A stretch of DNA of 64,000 nucleotides. Source: Pseudomonas persica (lineage in GTDB: Bacteria; Pseudomonadota; Gammaproteobacteria; Pseudomonadales; Pseudomonadaceae). The stretch covers positions 1-64,000 of the forward strand of contig NZ_OLKL01000007.1 of assembly GCF_900291015.1 (NCBI RefSeq), read 5' to 3'. The position numbers and the translations under genes are program-made. Below, piece after piece: positions 8,697-17,752 of this stretch; position 1 is the stretch's first letter, and every line of letters starts with the position of its first letter. A model generated the notes under the pieces. The model was not told the DNA's origin, did no database searches, and saw nothing but the letters and a program-made list of their open reading frames with translations.

Positions 8697-9584
8697 TCAG
8701 CTACGCTTGCGCAAACTGAGCCACGCATCGACGCTATAGATTGCCAAGCCTGCCCAGATGAACATGAACGCCACCAAGGTGCTGGACGACAAATGCTCGT
8801 CGAACAGCAGTACCGCCTGCAGCAGCACCAGGGTCGGCGCCAGGTACTGCAGGAAGCCCAGCGTGGTGTACGGCAGGTGCCGTGCGGCAGCGTTGAAGCA
8901 CACCAGCGGTACCAGTGTCACCGGCCCTGCGGCCATCAACCACAACGCTTCGCTGCTGGTGTAGAACGCGCCCTGGGCACTTGTCGCCGCCGGGTGCAGC
9001 AACAACCAGCCAAGCGCCAGCGGTACCAGCATCCAGGTTTCCACCACCAGGCCCGGCAGCGCCGCCACCGGCGCTTGCTTGCGGATCAGCCCATAGAAGC
9101 CAAAGCTCAGCGCCAGCACCAGCGATACCCACGGCAGGCTGCCCACCTGCCACACCTGCTGGGCCACTCCCACGGCGGCCATGCCCACCGCCAGCCATTG
9201 CAGGCGGCGCAGGCGTTCGCCAAGAATCAGCATGCCCAGCAGCACATTGATCAGCGGGTTGATGTAGTAACCCAGGCTGGCCTCGAGCATGCGGCCGTTG
9301 TTCACCGACCACACATACGTCAGCCAGTTACCAGCGATCAGTGCCCCGCTGAGGGCGAGGATGCCCAGCCGGCGCGGGTTGTCACGCAGCTCACGCCACC
9401 AGCCGGGGTGTTTCCACACCAGTAGCAGCAGCGAGCCGAACAGTGCCGACCACAGCACCCGGTGGACAATGATCTCCACCGCCGGGACGCTCTGGATCGC
9501 CTTGAAGTACAGGGGGAACAGGCCCCAGATGATGTAGGCGCTGAGGCCCAGTAGGTACCCGCGACGCGGGTTTGCGGCGTGCAT
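8697..9584 (-). CDS. rarD: RarD / EamA-family drug-metabolite transporter
   Basis: A 295-residue inner-membrane protein of the EamA superfamily. About ten hydrophobic helices are spread over the sequence, with the two-fold repeat typical of DMT exporters. RarD-group signatures include SAYIIWGLFPLYFKA at the N-terminus. GNWLTYVWSVNNGRMLEASL and YYINPLINVLLGMLILGERL follow. FCLQY-type motifs are replaced here by LGFLQYLAPTLVLL. Length and motifs fit the family (about 295 residues). The substrate is unknown; chloramphenicol sensitivity gave the name in other species. It lies downstream of the 812-residue gene on the same strand but is separated from it by 170 bases and a hairpin. Confidence 0.9.
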   Translation of the reverse strand: MHAANPRRGYLLGLSAYIIWGLFPLYFKAIQSVPAVEIIVHRVLWSALFGSLLLLVWKHPGWWRELRDNPRRLGILALSGALIAGNWLTYVWSVNNGRMLEASLGYYINPLINVLLGMLILGERLRRLQWLAVGMAAVGVAQQVWQVGSLPWVSLVLALSFGFYGLIRKQAPVAALPGLVVETWMLVPLALGWLLLHPAATSAQGAFYTSSEALWLMAAGPVTLVPLVCFNAAARHLPYTTLGFLQYLAPTLVLLQAVLLFDEHLSSSTLVAFMFIWAGLAIYSVDAWLSLRKRS

Positions 9585-9668
9585 GCAGAATCCTTGCTTA
9601 GGTAGCTAAATAAAGCGCAGGGCTATTTCAGCACAGGTTGGCGGGTTGTGCTGACACTTGTGCAACGC

Positions 9669-9695
9669 GATAACCAGGACCTGCTCCTGGTTATC
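9669..9695. terminator. Perfect 11-bp hairpin between rarD and the 812-residue gene
   Basis: GATAACCAGGA-CCTGC-TCCTGGTTATC has 11 perfect pairs and a five-base loop, placed 62 bases past the stop of the minus-strand gene. It has no clear T-run on either strand, so termination is likely but unproven. Confidence 0.5.
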
Positions 9696-9757
9696 GGTGT
9701 CTATGGTGCTTTGGAACCGGGCAATGACCGCTGCATCAATCATCGCCGGCTGCGGGA

Positions 9758-12196
9758 CTACCGGCTGGCGATTGCCTTGGCTTCATCAGGCGCATGCAGC
9801 GCCAGGAATTGTTCAGCGTCGATGAAGGGAACTGGCAAGATCATGCTGGCGTATTGAGGGATGAACTGCGTGTCGTGAATGGCCACGATAACGGCGTACT
9901 CTTCTGGCTTGTTCGGATCTGGCGAGTAAACGCCCTCCTTGATCGTGCCGTTGCCGACACGTACATGCCAGGACGTTTCATCCTCCGGAATTTGTATCTC
10001 TTTACCGGTTTTGTTTTTCACCCAGAATTCGAGTTTTACGCCAGTGCCATGTGCTTTCGCGACTAGCCAATATGCACCTTCGACTTCGACGGGTACAAGT
10101 ATATCGACGACCTTTTGGCTATTGCTGCTGCTGACAACCACTTGGCTATGACGCATCACCAGGTCGACTTCGGGCATGCCTTCTTCCCATTCCGGAATTT
10201 CTGCAGCGCTGGGGGCAAAGTAGCGTTTAGGTGCCTGAGCCAGTGGGTCGGGTGTAGGCTGATCTCCAAGTTTTCCAAGCCCTTCGACCTTCCAGTCGAT
10301 TGCTTGTCCGTTCATCTCGCCCGCGATGATGTCGCCGTAGGCCCCAACATTGACGGTCGTGATCGATGGGTAGACATTGACACCCGTTCGCAGCACGCTC
10401 ACCAGTGTATGAGAAACTTCAGTGCCCTTCCTGGCCGTAACGATGACCTTGATGTGGCTGTCTTTGAACTGGTTTGCCGCAGGTGCCTTGTAGACCCCTG
10501 TGTTTTCGTTAATCTCACCTTTCAGGTCATCACCGGTGTAATCAGGGAGGTGCTGTACGCTCCATACTACTCCTTGAGCAGCAGGTTCGGTCTTGAAGGC
10601 TATCGATTCACCAGGTAGCGCGCTGGTTTCACCATTGTTGATCGGTTTGCTGTCACCCCTGGCAATTATGAACTTGTTACGGTCAGGCGCCAATTGACCA
10701 GGCGTGATGAAGTCATTGGGCTGGTGTAAACTGTCGATCCAGATCTGTGAATTGCGGAACAACAGTGACGACATGACAAAGGTGTCTATTTCCATGTTTA
10801 AAGAGGTCATGAACTCGTACATCTGATTGAATCCGGAATAGATGGACGCGCTGACCTGATTATTAACTGTGCCGTCCGGCATGCTGATGACATGCATGAA
10901 GTCCAACAGTTTGCTGCTTAGATTTGGCTTGAATTCATGTTGTCGTGATCCATCCTTGACAAGTTTGATTTTGCTTCCGCTGTCAGAGCTGTCAAGTTCG
11001 AATCTGTATTTTTGACGGAAACGCCAACTGGGGGAGGCAGTAGCATTGGCTGTTTGGCCGTCATAGGTTTTAAGATCAAAATTTATAGTGGTGTTTGCCC
11101 TGAAGTCTAGGGTAATGCTGTTGTCCATGATCTCCAGGAATAGTGCGTTGTTTTCATCAAATGATGAAGGTGAGGTCCATCGGGGATCGTTGGCTTTGAT
11201 ACTGCCCAAGCTGTTCTCCGCATTAATGATGTCAAATAGAACATCTCCTTTGGCGTGATAGCGATGTTTGTCACCAAGTGTTACATTGAATTCTAACTCG
11301 AATCTGCTTCCAGGAAGTTTTGTTATTGCCGAACCGACAATGGCCAGCCCCAGGAAATCGGTATTGACAAGCATGTTTGCGCTGTAGCCATCTGGTAAAA
11401 GATAAGGGAGCTTATAGTTTTCATCTGGTGGGGAAGCATCTTCACTATCAAAGCCTTCCAGTTCGACAAATAGCACAACTGCACCATCACCAAAACTTTC
11501 CGTGTTTCTAAGCTTCGATCCAGGTGCACCATGGGTGCGGATTGCAAACCTGTGTGGTTTCAGGTCAGAACTCTCCGAATGGGCAATCTGACCCAATGTG
11601 TACTCGATCCGACTCTTCTTTCCTGGGTCGATGGATATGGCATCGAAGTATTGTTTGAAATGCTGGCCGAGCTTGTCGATTTCAAACTGCGTTACGCCGC
11701 CATGAAACTCATAATTTTTACCAGCAGTAAACTGGAAATAGACTCTGCCTTCATCTGAAACTTCTCCGAACGTACTTTTCAGTTCAATGTCAAATACAAG
11801 AGACGGACCATTGACAGGCGTCGCCTCCGCCAATCGGGTCACGCGCCTGCGTGTGCTGCCGACCGGTTGGCTTAGCTGAATCTGCTTACCCCGCACGGTT
11901 CGCATCATCAGCACGGCTTTGGAGCCACTGAGGTCTGCATTTTCAAACGATAGCCTAGGCTCATCCAGGCAAAAATCGTTAAGCTGGTGATAGGAAACAC
12001 CGGGTTCGATATCAACCTCACTATTCATCGGGTCCAGAAAAAGCCCGCCCGAATAACGTTCGATAAACTCTTGTTTTAGTACGTGGTTTGCGGTTTCCTT
12101 ATCGAAAGCCACGATTATCGGATAGCCGAAATTTTTTCGAGCCTTGCTCAGTTCTGTTAAAAGCTCTTCTAGAGACTGTTGCGTCGAGTTGTTCAT
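9758..12196 (-). CDS. Large protein of unknown function, possible TULIP/P47-like plus Ig-like domains
   Basis: An 812-residue protein I cannot assign with confidence. No signal peptide or membrane segment is visible. The N-terminus has YPIIVAFDKETANHVLKQEF (25-44). A middle part contains LPYLLPDGYSANMLVN (263-278). Both resemble the layout of clostridial P47/OrfX-type TULIP lipid-binding proteins, which is an inference. Residues about 525-603 look like a bacterial Ig-like fold (VVWSVQ, then GEINENTGVYKAP). A second beta-rich segment runs to the C-terminus. Base composition is clearly richer in A and T than all neighbours, and codons such as ATA, TTA and AGA are frequent, suggesting horizontal acquisition. 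The ribosome site is weak. It is flanked by core genes rarD and the SrkA-type kinase, with no toxin or secretion genes beside it. Confidence 0.75.
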   Translation of the reverse strand: MNNSTQQSLEELLTELSKARKNFGYPIIVAFDKETANHVLKQEFIERYSGGLFLDPMNSEVDIEPGVSYHQLNDFCLDEPRLSFENADLSGSKAVLMMRTVRGKQIQLSQPVGSTRRRVTRLAEATPVNGPSLVFDIELKSTFGEVSDEGRVYFQFTAGKNYEFHGGVTQFEIDKLGQHFKQYFDAISIDPGKKSRIEYTLGQIAHSESSDLKPHRFAIRTHGAPGSKLRNTESFGDGAVVLFVELEGFDSEDASPPDENYKLPYLLPDGYSANMLVNTDFLGLAIVGSAITKLPGSRFELEFNVTLGDKHRYHAKGDVLFDIINAENSLGSIKANDPRWTSPSSFDENNALFLEIMDNSITLDFRANTTINFDLKTYDGQTANATASPSWRFRQKYRFELDSSDSGSKIKLVKDGSRQHEFKPNLSSKLLDFMHVISMPDGTVNNQVSASIYSGFNQMYEFMTSLNMEIDTFVMSSLLFRNSQIWIDSLHQPNDFITPGQLAPDRNKFIIARGDSKPINNGETSALPGESIAFKTEPAAQGVVWSVQHLPDYTGDDLKGEINENTGVYKAPAANQFKDSHIKVIVTARKGTEVSHTLVSVLRTGVNVYPSITTVNVGAYGDIIAGEMNGQAIDWKVEGLGKLGDQPTPDPLAQAPKRYFAPSAAEIPEWEEGMPEVDLVMRHSQVVVSSSNSQKVVDILVPVEVEGAYWLVAKAHGTGVKLEFWVKNKTGKEIQIPEDETSWHVRVGNGTIKEGVYSPDPNKPEEYAVIVAIHDTQFIPQYASMILPVPFIDAEQFLALHAPDEAKAIASR

Positions 12197-12573
12197 GAAT
12201 AAGAAGCCTTGAGTGGATTTGATGATGTCAGCGAAGCACTGACCTGGATTGTCGTACTGATGCGTAGTGAGTTATTTGTCGCGCTCGCGTTCGCGCGCCT
12301 CGCGTGCGATGGATTTGGCGTGCGAAGTGAAGCTACCAATTGCAGAGGTATCTCAGAGCAGAGAACCCGTTCAGTAATGGCGAAGTCAGGTCGACCCGTT
12401 ACTGATTTTCCTATACTGGTTGGAGTGTTTTTACACTCAGCCTTCGACCTTGCCTACTGGCAAAAATACTAGGTTGAGGCTGTATGGAAGTTGCAGGACA
12501 GGGTGCCGGTATGTCGCCTACCGGCTGGCGCGTTACGCTGTGTCTGTCAGCTATATCTTTTCTGCTGCAAGGC
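12197..12573. other. Intergenic region upstream of the 812-residue gene
   Basis: About 375 bases of lower GC content. It should hold the minus-strand promoter for the 812-residue gene. Short plus-strand frames here have no recognisable domain, and one runs antisense into the kinase gene. I see no repeat or RNA. Confidence 0.4.
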
Positions 12574-13548
12574 CTAGAACAACTTCAGCGGCGGTTCATC
12601 CAGCGCAGCCATCTGCTCACGCAGGGCGAGAATCTGGTCGCCCCAGTAGCGAGGCTGGCCAAACCAGGGGAAGCTGGGCGGGAATGCCGGGTCATCCCAG
12701 CGCCGTGCCAGCCAGGCGCTGTAGTGCAGCTGGCGCAGGGCGCGCAGCGGCTCGATCAGGGCCAGCTCGCGCGGGTCGAAATCGTGGAACTCGTTGTAGC
12801 CGTCGATCAGCTCGGCCAGTTGCCCCAGGCGCTCCTCGCGGCTGCCAGCCAGCATCATCCACAGGTCTTGCACCGCCGGGCCCATGCGGCAGTCGTCGAG
12901 GTCGACCACGTGGTACACCTCGTCGCGGTGCATCAGGTTGCCGGGGTGCAGGTCGCCGTGCAGGCGGATTAGCTGGTGCGGCGTGCGGGCGTAGATGTCC
13001 TCCACGCGCTTGAGCAGGTCGCGCGCTACGGATTCGAACGCTGGCAGCAGCTCGCGCGGGACAAAACCGCCGTCCAGCAGGGTGCGCAGCGAGGCATGGC
13101 CGAAGTTGTCCACAGCCAATGCCTCGCGGTGCGCGAACGGTTTGCTGGCGCCCACGGCATGCAGGCGCCCGAGCAGTTGGCCGAGGCGGTAGAGTTGGTC
13201 GAGGTTGCCCGGCTCCGGGGCGTGGCCACCGCGGCGCGGAAACAGGGTAAAGCGGAAGCCCTGGTGTTCGAACAGGGTGCGGCCTTCGTGCTGCATTGGC
13301 GCAACCACCGGTACTTCGCAGTCGGCGAGCTCGGCTGTGAAGGCGTGTTCTTCGAGGATGGCCGCATCGCTCCAGCGGCCTGGGCGGTAGAACTTGGCAA
13401 TCAGCGGTTGTGCATCTTCGATGCCCACCTGGTAGACGCGATTCTCGTAGCTGTTCAGTGCCAGCACCCGGGCATCACTGAGAAAGCCAATGCTTTCCAC
13501 GGCGTCCAGGACCAGGTCGGGGGTGAGGGTGTCGAAGGGGTGAGACAT
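12574..13548 (-). CDS. srkA: Stress-response serine/threonine kinase, SrkA (YihE/RdoA) type
   Basis: A 324-residue phosphotransferase of the APH/choline-kinase fold. The catalytic loop is RLHGDLHPGNLMH (about residues 194-206). The metal-binding segment is VVDLDDCRMGP (about 212-222). The N-lobe has LNSYENRVYQVGIED and the nucleotide-binding lysine in LIAKFYRPGRW. Together these are diagnostic of the SrkA/RdoA group, which counters stress-induced death in enterobacteria. The ATG beginning MSHPFDTL has CGGAG six bases upstream. A longer in-frame reading adds eleven low-complexity proline-rich residues and is rejected. In E. coli the gene precedes dsbA; here it stands alone, with a REP pair upstream. 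Confidence 0.9.
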   Translation of the reverse strand: MSHPFDTLTPDLVLDAVESIGFLSDARVLALNSYENRVYQVGIEDAQPLIAKFYRPGRWSDAAILEEHAFTAELADCEVPVVAPMQHEGRTLFEHQGFRFTLFPRRGGHAPEPGNLDQLYRLGQLLGRLHAVGASKPFAHREALAVDNFGHASLRTLLDGGFVPRELLPAFESVARDLLKRVEDIYARTPHQLIRLHGDLHPGNLMHRDEVYHVVDLDDCRMGPAVQDLWMMLAGSREERLGQLAELIDGYNEFHDFDPRELALIEPLRALRQLHYSAWLARRWDDPAFPPSFPWFGQPRYWGDQILALREQMAALDEPPLKLF

Positions 13549-13603
13549 GGTGGCTCCGGGGGTAGGCGGCGTGGGGGCCATGGTACCGCGTTCTACCTAT
13601 GCC

Positions 13604-13691
13604 GGCCTCTTCGCGGGTGAACCCGCTCCCACAGGGATGGTGCAGAACTTGAAACCTGCGCTGGACTTGTGGGAGCGGGTTTACCCGCGAA
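13604..13691. repeat. REP pair, inverted
   Basis: REP copies at 13604-13636 and 13668-13691 in opposite orientation, between the kinase promoter region and the end of modE. Confidence 0.9.
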
Positions 13692-13711
13692 CCGCGCGCA
13701 GCGCGGCCAGG

Positions 13712-14482
13712 CTACGCAGGAACCCCGATCAGCACATAAGAGGGATGAAACTGCACCCGCACCGCGCTACCTCCCTCAACTCGCTGCCCAGCCAACCAAT
13801 CCGCCTCGACAATGGCACAAAGCGTCTGCCCATTACCCAACGCCAGCCTGACCTCACTCGGGCCGTCGACCTCCGCCAGCACTTCCTCCACCGTCGCCCT
13901 CAGGCAATTGCTCCCAGCTTCGGCCTCTTCCCCCTCCGCCAGCAACCGTACCCACCCCGCCTTGAGCAGCGCCACCACCATTGTCCCCAGCGTCAGCTCC
14001 AGCCGCGCGGTGCTGTCGTGGGTGATCAGCGCGTCAATCTCCAGCCCGCCACCCAGCGCCAGGCTCACCCGGTCATACCGGCCTTCTCGGCGCAAACCAC
14101 TGACCTGACCCTGCAGCTGGTTGCGCGCACTGGTGCGCAGCATCAAGCGGCCGAGCAGGTCGAGGTCGCTGGATTCTTCGGCTACTTCGAGGATTTGCGC
14201 CTGCAGGGCCTGCAGCCTTTGGTACAGGCGCAGTACCCGCTCGCCTTCCGGGGACAAGCGCGCACCACCGCCGCCACGCCCGCCAGTGCTGCGCTCGACC
14301 AGGGGCTGGCTGGCCAGGTTGTTGAGCTCGTCGATGGCGTCCCAGGCAGCCTTGTAGCTGATGCCCGCAGCCTTGGCGGCGCGGGTGATCGAGCCTTGTT
14401 CGGCAATGTGCTGCAGCAACGCGATGCGCTGCGGGCGGCGGGCGATGTGCTGGGTGAGTAGGGAGGGTAGGGGCATGGGCAT
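13712..14482 (-). CDS. modE: Molybdate-dependent regulator ModE
   Basis: DNA-binding regulator that represses molybdate uptake genes when molybdate is bound. A winged helix-turn-helix of the LysR-like ModE type (RIALLQHIAEQGSITRAAKA, then SYKAAWDAIDELNNL) occupies about residues 12-75. A glycine-rich GGRGGGGARLSPEG wing follows. Two TOBE/Mop ligand-binding domains are seen at about 115-180 and 190-255 (ARNQLQGQVSGL and EVRLALGNGQTLCAIVEA). I chose the ATG at 14482 (256 residues). A TTG eight codons upstream is possible, and neither has a strong ribosome site. No modABC genes are adjacent, so it acts on distant targets. Confidence 0.9.
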   Translation of the reverse strand: MPMPLPSLLTQHIARRPQRIALLQHIAEQGSITRAAKAAGISYKAAWDAIDELNNLASQPLVERSTGGRGGGGARLSPEGERVLRLYQRLQALQAQILEVAEESSDLDLLGRLMLRTSARNQLQGQVSGLRREGRYDRVSLALGGGLEIDALITHDSTARLELTLGTMVVALLKAGWVRLLAEGEEAEAGSNCLRATVEEVLAEVDGPSEVRLALGNGQTLCAIVEADWLAGQRVEGGSAVRVQFHPSYVLIGVPA

Positions 14483-14561
14483 CCGGTCGTTTTGGCTGGT
14501 AGCCAAGTCTGGATTGAGCAGGGTCAGCTGTCTTGCAAAATCTGCAGGCTTGCCCGGCCCT

Positions 14562-14680
14562 CTGTGGGAGCGGCCTTGTGTCGCGAAAGGGCTGCGCAGC
14601 AGCCCCAGCGATTTTTGTTGTGGCTGAGATCTAGGGGGGCTGCTGCGCAGCCCTTTCGCGACACAAGGCCGCTCCCACAG
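14562..14680. repeat. Perfect 45-bp inverted repeat (REP variant pair)
   Basis: Arms 14562-14606 and 14636-14680 are exact reverse complements with a 29-base spacer. Each arm carries the variant core GGGAGCGGCCTTGTGTCGCG followed by an internal GGGCTGCGCAGCAGCCC palindrome. It fills the gap between comF and modE. Confidence 0.92.
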
Positions 14681-14698
14681 GATCGCGCCAACTTCGCC

Positions 14699-15430
14699 TC
14701 ATACATAGCCAGGCTTGGGCGTACGTGCCAGGCAATACACATCCACCCGCCGCGCCCCGGCCTTGCGCAGCACCTGGGCGATAGCCTGCGCGGTGGCGCC
14801 CGTGGTCAATACATCATCGACTATGGCGACATGCTTGCCTGTCAGCTCACCCGTGGCCGCAAACGCCTGGCGTAAATTGCGCTGCCTGGCCTTGGCATCC
14901 AGTTGCTGCTGCGCCGGCGTGTCCCGGGTGCGCAGCAGCAGCCGTTCGTCGCAACGTATCTCCAACTGCGCCGCCAGCCAGTGCCCGAGCATGCCAGCCT
15001 GATTGAACCCCCGCTCACGCAGTCGACGCCTGGCCAAGGGCACGGGCAACAGCAGGTCAGGGCGCGGCAGGCCTTCGGCAAAGCGGTGCAGCAGCCCATG
15101 CCCCAGCAGTTCAGCCATCAAACGCCCCAAAGGCCACTGGCGGTTGTGCTTGAAGCGACTGATCAGGGCGTCCACCGGAAAGCCGAAATGCCACAGTGCA
15201 ATCACCTGCTCAAAGGCCGGTGCGCGGCGGCAGCACGGGGCGCAGGTCAAGCCGGCCATGGGCAACGGCAGGGCGCAGCGCCGGCACTGGTCGCCCAGCC
15301 AGGGCAGCTCCTGCTCGCAGGAGATGCACAGCGGGTAGTGCTGCCCCGCGGGTTCATCACACAACAAACACGATTGGTTAGTAAGTGAGCACTTGTAAAC
15401 CAGTCTTTTCCAGTGAGGTTGACAGTTCAT
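14699..15430 (-). CDS. comF: ComF-family amidophosphoribosyltransferase-like protein
   Basis: A 243-residue protein of the ComF/GntX family, linked in other bacteria to DNA uptake or use of DNA as nutrient. The N-terminus has a zinc-ribbon-like cysteine set (CLLCDEP, CISC, CRRC, CAPCC) at about residues 21-68. The C-terminal phosphoribosyltransferase fold has the PRPP loop VAIVDDVLTTGATA at about 201-214. The preceding LPVPLARRRLRERGFNQA motif is diagnostic. The start is the ATG shared with a BirA-type operator. The first 13 codons overlap that operator, so a biotin response of comF is possible. Divergent from bioB. Confidence 0.88.
   Translation of the reverse strand: MNCQPHWKRLVYKCSLTNQSCLLCDEPAGQHYPLCISCEQELPWLGDQCRRCALPLPMAGLTCAPCCRRAPAFEQVIALWHFGFPVDALISRFKHNRQWPLGRLMAELLGHGLLHRFAEGLPRPDLLLPVPLARRRLRERGFNQAGMLGHWLAAQLEIRCDERLLLRTRDTPAQQQLDAKARQRNLRQAFAATGELTGKHVAIVDDVLTTGATAQAIAQVLRKAGARRVDVYCLARTPKPGYV
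15393..15425. promoter_or_regulatory. BirA-type biotin operator
   Basis: TTGTAAACC-N15-GGTTGACAG matches the gammaproteobacterial BirA operator TTGTAAACC-N15-GGTTTACAA in 16 of 18 arm positions. It lies about 95 bases before bioB and inside the first codons of divergent comF, so it can control both directions. Confidence 0.88.
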
Positions 15431-15519
15431 AGGCCTTCCATGACTATGCGAGCTATCCGTGATGCGCTGGCGGGCTTCCCTGTCCCGGCGCCAGCTTCAG
15501 CCTAAACAAGGAAACGCCG

Positions 15520-16578
15520 ATGAGCGCCAGCACAACTGCAACAACACGTCACGACTGGTCCCTGGCCGAGGTCAAGGCGCTGTTCCAGCAACCGTTCAAT
15601 GACCTGCTGTTCCAGGCGCAGACCGTGCACCGCGCGCACTTCGACCCCAACCGCGTGCAGGTTTCGACCCTGCTGTCGATCAAGACCGGCGCTTGCCCGG
15701 AAGATTGCAAATATTGTCCACAGTCCGGCCATTACAACACCGGGCTGGAAAAACAGAAGCTGATGGAAGTGCAGAAGGTGCTGGAAGACGCCGCCCGCGC
15801 CAAAGCCATCGGCTCTACCCGCTTCTGCATGGGCGCGGCGTGGAAGCACCCGTCGGCCAAAGACATGCCTTACGTGCTGGAGATGGTCAAAGGGGTCAAG
15901 GCCATGGGCCTGGAAACCTGCATGACCCTGGGCAAGCTCGACCAGGAGCAGACCAAGGCCCTGGCCCAGGCCGGCCTGGACTACTACAACCACAACCTCG
16001 ACACCTCGCCGGAGTTCTACGGCAGTATCATCACCACCCGCACCTACAGCGAGCGCCTGCAGACCCTGGCCTACGTGCGTGATGCCGGTATGAAAATCTG
16101 CTCTGGCGGCATCCTCGGCATGGGCGAGTCGCTGGACGACCGCGCCGGCCTGCTGATCCAGCTGGCCAACCTGCCCGAACACCCGGAGTCGGTGCCGATC
16201 AACATGCTGGTCAAGGTGGCCGGTACGCCGCTGGCCGAGGAAGAGGATGTCGACCCGTTCGATTTCATCCGCATGCTGGCCGTGGCCCGTATCCTCATGC
16301 CCAAGTCGCACGTGCGCCTGTCCGCCGGCCGCGAGCAGATGAACGAGCAGATGCAGGCCCTGGCTTTCATGGCTGGCGCCAACTCGATCTTCTACGGCGA
16401 AAAACTGCTGACCACCGCCAACCCGCAGGCCGACAAGGACATGCAATTGTTCGCACGCCTGGGTATCAAGCCCGAAGCGCGTGAAGAACATGCCGACGAA
16501 GTGCACCAGGCCGCCATCGAGCAGGCGCTGGTCGAGCAGCGCAGCAGCGAGATGTTCTACAACGCCGCGACAGCCTGA
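15520..16578 (+). CDS. bioB: Biotin synthase
   Basis: Radical-SAM enzyme that inserts sulfur into dethiobiotin, the last step of biotin synthesis. The 352-residue protein has the SAM-cluster cysteines C59, C63 and C66 in [10 protein letters not shown]. It also carries the conserved [27 protein letters not shown] and GGILGMGES segments. Cysteines for the second Fe-S cluster lie in the CMGA and CMTL regions. A GGAAA ribosome site precedes the ATG. It is the first gene of bioB-bioF-bioH-bioC-bioD and is preceded by a BirA-type operator, so repression by biotin is expected. Confidence 0.98.
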   Translation: MSASTTATTRHDWSLAEVKALFQQPFNDLLFQAQTVHRAHFDPNRVQVSTLLSIKTGACPEDCKYCPQSGHYNTGLEKQKLMEVQKVLEDAARAKAIGSTRFCMGAAWKHPSAKDMPYVLEMVKGVKAMGLETCMTLGKLDQEQTKALAQAGLDYYNHNLDTSPEFYGSIITTRTYSERLQTLAYVRDAGMKICSGGILGMGESLDDRAGLLIQLANLPEHPESVPINMLVKVAGTPLAEEEDVDPFDFIRMLAVARILMPKSHVRLSAGREQMNEQMQALAFMAGANSIFYGEKLLTTANPQADKDMQLFARLGIKPEAREEHADEVHQAAIEQALVEQRSSEMFYNAATA

Positions 16579-16579
16579 G

Positions 16580-17752
16580 ATGGCCTTTGACCTGGCGGCG
16601 CGCCTGGCCGAACGGCGCGCCGCAGACCTGTATCGGCAGCGGCCACTGCTGGAAAGCCCGCAGGGGCCGCAGGTGGTGGTCGACGGCCAGCGTTTGCTGG
16701 CCTTCTGCAGCAATGATTACCTGGGCCTGGCCAACCACCCGGAAGTGATCGCCGCCTGGCAGGCCGGCGCCGAGCGCTGGGGTGTCGGTGGCGGTGCCTC
16801 GCACCTGGTGATCGGCCACAGCACGCCGCACCACCAGGTGGAAGAGGCGCTGGCCGAACTTACCGGGCGCCCGCGCGCGCTGCTGTTTTCCACTGGCTAC
16901 ATGGCCAACCTGGGCGCCATCACCGCGCTGGTGGGGCAGGGCGACACAGTGCTGCAAGACCGCCTGAACCACGCCTCGCTGCTGGATGGCGGGCTGCTCA
17001 GTGGCGCGCGCTTCAACCGCTACCTGCACAACGACCCGGCCAGCCTGGCCAGCCGTCTGGACAAGGCGGTCGGCAATACCCTGGTGGTGACCGACGGCGT
17101 GTTCAGCATGGACGGCGACCTCGCCGACCTGCCGGCGCTGGCCGATGTTGCCCGGGCCCGTGGCGCCTGGCTGATGGTTGATGATGCCCATGGCCTGGGT
17201 ACCCTGGGAGCGCAGGGTGGCGGCATCGTCGAGCATTTCGGCCTGGGCGTGGATGAGGTGCCGGTGCTGATCGGCACGCTGGGCAAGGCCTGTGGTACCG
17301 CTGGCGCCTTTGTGGCCGGCAGCGAAGAGCTGATCGAGGCGCTGGTGCAATTTGCCCGCCCGTACATCTACACCACCAGCCAGCCACCGGCACTGGCCTG
17401 CGCCACGCTCAAGAGCCTGGAGCTGCTGCGCCGTGAAACCTGGCGCCGCGAGCACCTGGCCGCGTTGATCCGCCAGTTCCGCGAAGGTGCGCAGCAGATC
17501 GGCCTGGCATTGATGGACAGCCCGACGCCGATCCAGCCGATCGTCATCGGTGACAGTGCACAGGCCCTGCGCCTGTCACGCATGTTGCGCGAGCGCGGCC
17601 TGCTGGTGACAGCCATCCGCCCACCCACCGTGCCGGCGGGCAGTGCGCGCCTGCGGGTGACCTTGAGTGCCGCGCACAGTGAGGCGCAGGTGCAGCTATT
17701 GTTGAATGCATTGGCCGAGTGTTATCCACAGTTGGAGAACGCCGATGCGTAA
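16580..17752 (+). CDS. bioF: 8-amino-7-oxononanoate synthase
   Basis: PLP enzyme that joins pimeloyl-ACP and alanine to give KAPA. The ATG one base after the bioB stop gives 390 residues ([16 protein letters not shown]), the family norm. Longer in-frame readings overlap bioB and are rejected. Family motifs are [25 protein letters not shown] and [28 protein letters not shown] follows, and the PLP lysine lies in [15 protein letters not shown]. It is tightly packed in the biotin operon. Its last eight bases overlap the start of bioH. Confidence 0.97.
   Translation: MAFDLAARLAERRAADLYRQRPLLESPQGPQVVVDGQRLLAFCSNDYLGLANHPEVIAAWQAGAERWGVGGGASHLVIGHSTPHHQVEEALAELTGRPRALLFSTGYMANLGAITALVGQGDTVLQDRLNHASLLDGGLLSGARFNRYLHNDPASLASRLDKAVGNTLVVTDGVFSMDGDLADLPALADVARARGAWLMVDDAHGLGTLGAQGGGIVEHFGLGVDEVPVLIGTLGKACGTAGAFVAGSEELIEALVQFARPYIYTTSQPPALACATLKSLELLRRETWRREHLAALIRQFREGAQQIGLALMDSPTPIQPIVIGDSAQALRLSRMLRERGLLVTAIRPPTVPAGSARLRVTLSAAHSEAQVQLLLNALAECYPQLENADA

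Noticed and set aside
12484..12972. Plus-strand open frame over the kinase region
   Set aside because: It is antisense to the clear SrkA-type kinase gene, has no domain pattern, and such long shadow frames are common in GC-rich DNA.
17723..17731. TTATCCACA nonamer at the end of bioF
   Set aside because: It is a single copy inside a coding region, so it is probably chance, like similar single copies near 42330 and 52765.
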